Origin: Spirochaetales bacterium | GTDB lineage: Bacteria; Spirochaetota; Spirochaetia; Sphaerochaetales; Sphaerochaetaceae | DNA: 24,783 bases | NCBI GenBank assembly: GCA_022784805.1 | Contig: JALFYG010000150.1 | Location: forward strand, 1-24,783 | Direction of reading: 5' to 3' | Shown: in pieces, positions 22,376-24,783 of the stretch | Layout of the letters: each line of letters opens with the position of its first letter | How positions within the stretch are numbered: position 1 is the stretch's first letter | Made by a program: the position numbers and the translations under genes | The notes under the pieces: generated by a model | Told to the model about the DNA's origin: nothing | Seen by the model: the letters and a program-made list of their open reading frames with translations, nothing else | Databases searched by the model: none

Positions 22376-23848
22376 ATGAAGAAGACATTGGTTTTTTTGA
22401 CAGTGCTTCTTGCAAGCCTAGCGCTTGTTTTCGCTAATGGTGCAAAAGAAGAGGCCACTAAGGTTTCTAATCAAGCTTCCGAAGGGATCGGAACACCAGA
22501 TAAACCTGTTGAGGTCACTTATCTTTGCAAAGACGTAGACCCTATCACAGATGCTGAACAGCTTGGCATCCTAGAGAAGGCTATAGAGGAAGGTCTTGCT
22601 AAGGAGGGCAAGTATATCGACCTCGTTATTCTTTCAGCACCAACAGGTTCTTATAAATCTGTAGTACCAATTGCATTCAGAACAGGACAGATTTCACCTG
22701 ATATCATCTACTTCCAGGGCGGAGATCAGCCAATTGCACAGGAAGGTCTTTTGGAAGATCTGACAGAATATATTGAATCCAGTGAGAATGTTCAGGGTGT
22801 TATTGAAGATCATTCAAGAGCAGCAATTGCAAACTATCCATATCTTTTGTGGCTTGCTCCTGCAAGAGTACAGATTCCTGTCATGAGAGAAGACTGGTTT
22901 AACTCTCTTGAATCATCCAAGGCTCTTATGGAGAATCCTACTGTAGATAACTACTATGCGCTTTTCAAAGAAATGAAGGATAAGGGAATGTGCAAGTGGC
23001 CTATCACCACAGATGGAACAATCCTGAAGCTTGACTCTGTATTCAACCATGCTTTTGGTGTCACAGCTACTATCATGAAGGTTGATGGAAAGTGGGTATA
23101 TTCCCGTGCTACAGAAATGGAAAAGAATAAGCTTGAATTCTATCATAAGCTTTATGCTGATGGTCTCTTGGACAATGAGTATGTCACAAAGGCTTGGGAT
23201 ACAATGGAGCAGGCATTTTATGAAGGCGTAGCTGGTTGGGTATCTGGAACAGCAGGTGACGTTATTAACGTATACAACAACAAGATGCTTCAGACTCAGG
23301 GACAGCAGCTGGTAGTTCTTCCTCCAGCAAAGGGAGAAAGCTGGGCTTATCAGAGTATCGACGTAACTAAGGAATCAAGAGGATTCGCTATCAATGCAGA
23401 CAGTACAGTTAAAGATGCAGCATGGGCTGTTCTTGACTACATGGCTGGCGAAGAAGGAAGAATCCTTGATAAACTTGGACTTGAAGGAATTCATTACAAC
23501 GTAGTTGATGGAAAGTATGTCCTTACAGACGATTTCCCTTCATGGTGGGCAAAGTTCTGGCCTACAATGAATGGTCTTGATACATCTCTTGTTGATGGTG
23601 AAGTCCTTACACAGCCTGCAATCGATTCTTTGGATGCAGCAAACAAGTATTATGCTCCTGATACAAACGTTATCCTTCCTGAAGATCTTCTTCCTCTTAA
23701 GGATGCTATGGATCAGCTCTATACTGAATATTCAACAGATATTATCAGAGGCATCAGACCAATCTCTGACTTCGATGAATTTGTTGAGAAATGGAATAAG
23801 GCCGGCGGCGACAAGATTAGTGAATATCTTGCAACAGTCTTGGACTAA
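22376..23848 (+). CDS. Extracellular solute-binding protein, LplA type (carbohydrate ABC importer)
   Basis: Large periplasmic binding protein of 490 residues (family 1, LplA/YtcQ-like), which delivers the substrate to the two permeases. The signal peptide MKKTLVFLTVLLASLALVFA is cut before NGAKEE; no lipobox cysteine is present. The mature protein has typical stretches such as DIIYFQGGDQPIAQEGLLEDLTEYI, WLAPARVQIPVMREDWF, EQAFYEGVAGWVSGTAGD and AAWAVLDYMAGEEG. A strong AAGGAGG precedes the ATG, stronger than for the permeases, as expected for an abundant binding protein. Size and kinship suggest an oligosaccharide or glycoside; the ligand cannot be named. A stem-loop follows the gene. Confidence 0.9.
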   Translation: MKKTLVFLTVLLASLALVFANGAKEEATKVSNQASEGIGTPDKPVEVTYLCKDVDPITDAEQLGILEKAIEEGLAKEGKYIDLVILSAPTGSYKSVVPIAFRTGQISPDIIYFQGGDQPIAQEGLLEDLTEYIESSENVQGVIEDHSRAAIANYPYLLWLAPARVQIPVMREDWFNSLESSKALMENPTVDNYYALFKEMKDKGMCKWPITTDGTILKLDSVFNHAFGVTATIMKVDGKWVYSRATEMEKNKLEFYHKLYADGLLDNEYVTKAWDTMEQAFYEGVAGWVSGTAGDVINVYNNKMLQTQGQQLVVLPPAKGESWAYQSIDVTKESRGFAINADSTVKDAAWAVLDYMAGEEGRILDKLGLEGIHYNVVDGKYVLTDDFPSWWAKFWPTMNGLDTSLVDGEVLTQPAIDSLDAANKYYAPDTNVILPEDLLPLKDAMDQLYTEYSTDIIRGIRPISDFDEFVEKWNKAGGDKISEYLATVLD

Positions 23849-23856
23849 TTTTGTTT

Positions 23857-23884
23857 ATATCTCCTCCCTTTGGGGAGGGGATAT
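23857..23884 (+). promoter_or_regulatory. Intercistronic stem-loop after the binding-protein gene
   Basis: The arms 23857-23868 and 23873-23884 pair over 12 bp with one G-T wobble and a TTTG loop. No T-run follows; the GGAG ribosome site of the next gene begins directly after it. It therefore resembles an mRNA-stabilising or attenuating element rather than a full terminator. Confidence 0.65.
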
Positions 23885-23893
23885 GGAGTAAAT

Positions 23894-24783
23894 ATGAAAG
23901 AAAAAGAGATACTTGAAAAAATATATTCAGGGTTTATTGGCATGAACGCCGGAATTAGATTGGGTGCCCCTGTGGAGCCTACAGTATGGACCAGCGAAAG
24001 AATAGAGCGCTTTTATGGAGATATTACTTCTTATGTAAAGCCTTTTAGGACCTTTGCCGCCGACGATGATGCAAATGGACCAGTATTCTTTTTAAGAGCT
24101 CTTGATGATAAAAAAGATGATTCTCCTCTTATGGCTTCTGATGTTGCAGAAGCATGGCTCAACTATGCCAGAGAGGGAATTGGTATGTTCTGGTGGGGTG
24201 GATATGGTGTCAGCACAGAACATACTGCTTATTTGAATCTAAAAAATGGAATCCCGGCGCCTCTTTCTGGCTCTGAAAGAACCAATGGCAAGATAATGGC
24301 AGAGCAGATTGGAGGCCAGATATTCGTTGATACATGGGGATTAATTTATCCTGGTAATCCAGAAAAAGCATCGATGGCGGCAAAAACCGCTGCTTCTGTG
24401 TCTCACGATGGAGAAGGATTGGAGGGGGCTTCCTTCGTGGCTGCTGCTATTGCTGAAGCTTTTTTTGAGAGTGATATCGATAGAGTAGTTGAAGTGGCTC
24501 TCTCTTATGTATCAGAGGAATCTTTATATAGAAAAGTATTTGATGCAGTTATTGAATTCCATAAGAATAACCCTGATTCCTGGAGAGCATGTCTAAATAT
24601 GCTTCAAAATGAGTGGGGATACGATAAGTATAAAGGAGTATGCCATATTATTCCTAACGCCGGAGTGGTGGCTATGGCTCTAGTTTACGGAAGACACTTT
24701 AAGCGTGGAATAGAGATAGCCACTATGGCTGGATGGGATACAGACTGCAACGCAGGCAATGTGGGTACCATTCTTGGTGTCAT
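23894..24783 (+). CDS. ADP-ribosylglycohydrolase-family protein, cut by the right edge
   Basis: The frame is open from the ATG at 23894 to the edge of the window (296 codons, no stop). It has the all-helical ADP-ribosylglycohydrolase family pattern: an N-terminal GFIGMNAGIRLGAPVEP, a first acidic metal motif FAADDDANGP, HDGEGLEGASFVAAAIAEA in the middle, and the C-terminal metal motif GWDTDCNAGNVGTILG. The classical family has TDDT in the first motif; here it is ADDDA, as in the divergent members found in sugar operons. E. coli YegU, in the yegTUV cluster with a predicted nucleoside transporter and sugar kinase, is a comparable case. GGAG lies 6 bases before the ATG. It probably hydrolyses or binds the imported compound or a derivative; ADP-ribose is not established as its substrate. 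Confidence 0.82.
   Translation, partial: MKEKEILEKIYSGFIGMNAGIRLGAPVEPTVWTSERIERFYGDITSYVKPFRTFAADDDANGPVFFLRALDDKKDDSPLMASDVAEAWLNYAREGIGMFWWGGYGVSTEHTAYLNLKNGIPAPLSGSERTNGKIMAEQIGGQIFVDTWGLIYPGNPEKASMAAKTAASVSHDGEGLEGASFVAAAIAEAFFESDIDRVVEVALSYVSEESLYRKVFDAVIEFHKNNPDSWRACLNMLQNEWGYDKYKGVCHIIPNAGVVAMALVYGRHFKRGIEIATMAGWDTDCNAGNVGTILGV

Noticed and set aside
1..24783. tRNA, rRNA or CRISPR features
   Set aside because: Reading both strands showed no cloverleaf-like block, no rRNA-like sequence and no regularly spaced repeats.

Overview
The window looks like a chromosomal segment of a moderately AT-rich diderm bacterium, most likely a host-associated spirochaete of the Treponema/Sphaerochaeta kind. 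The main hint is that all three periplasmic binding proteins have short signal peptides ending in the VFA-NG or VFA-QG pattern that I associate with that group. There is no rRNA or tRNA marker, so the placement is an inference. No tRNA, rRNA or CRISPR array was seen. The only hint of a mobile element is an 18-codon fragment at the left edge.

Region by region. (1) 1-1229: the start of an unidentified minus-strand gene running off the left edge, a 14-bp inverted repeat, then a membrane PAP2-family phosphatase with its own terminator. (2) 1473-6908: a promoter and a complete branched-chain-amino-acid-type ABC operon (livJ-livH-livM-livG-livF). A CBS-CBS-ACT protein follows it, then a hairpin terminator. 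(3) 6909-10204: a small acidic protein of unknown function (minus), an NfeD/SPFH membrane-protein pair (plus), and a convergent NCS2-type xanthine/uracil permease (minus). (4) 10431-13300: an ABC system of the TrpXYZ type (binding protein, permease, ATPase), preceded by a leader with three consecutive hairpins and closed by a bidirectional terminator. (5) 13305-17637: a protease-less FtsH-like AAA ATPase (minus). Divergent from it is a three-gene run: aromatic-type amino-acid permease, small alkaline-phosphatase-superfamily protein, and AGE-family sugar epimerase. (6) 17772-24783 (open at the right edge): a LacI-family regulator whose promoter carries a perfect palindromic operator. It heads an apparent operon of an AtuA/DUF1446 protein, a DUF4387 protein, two Lpl-type ABC permeases, a large extracellular-solute-binding protein, and a truncated ADP-ribosylglycohydrolase-family protein.

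How the genes work together. Most of the window concerns uptake of small organic molecules: four transport systems for amino acids, nucleobase and a probable glycoside or oligosaccharide, plus an amino-acid permease. Genes within each operon are tightly spaced, with ATGA, TGATG or TAATG overlaps that suggest translational coupling. The most promising candidate for an undescribed pathway is region 6. It pairs two families of unknown chemistry (AtuA/DUF1446 and DUF4387) with a dedicated carbohydrate-type importer, an ADP-ribosylglycohydrolase-fold enzyme and a self-operated LacI repressor. The second most notable item is the FtsH-like ATPase, which lacks both the M41 protease domain and the usual pore phenylalanine.
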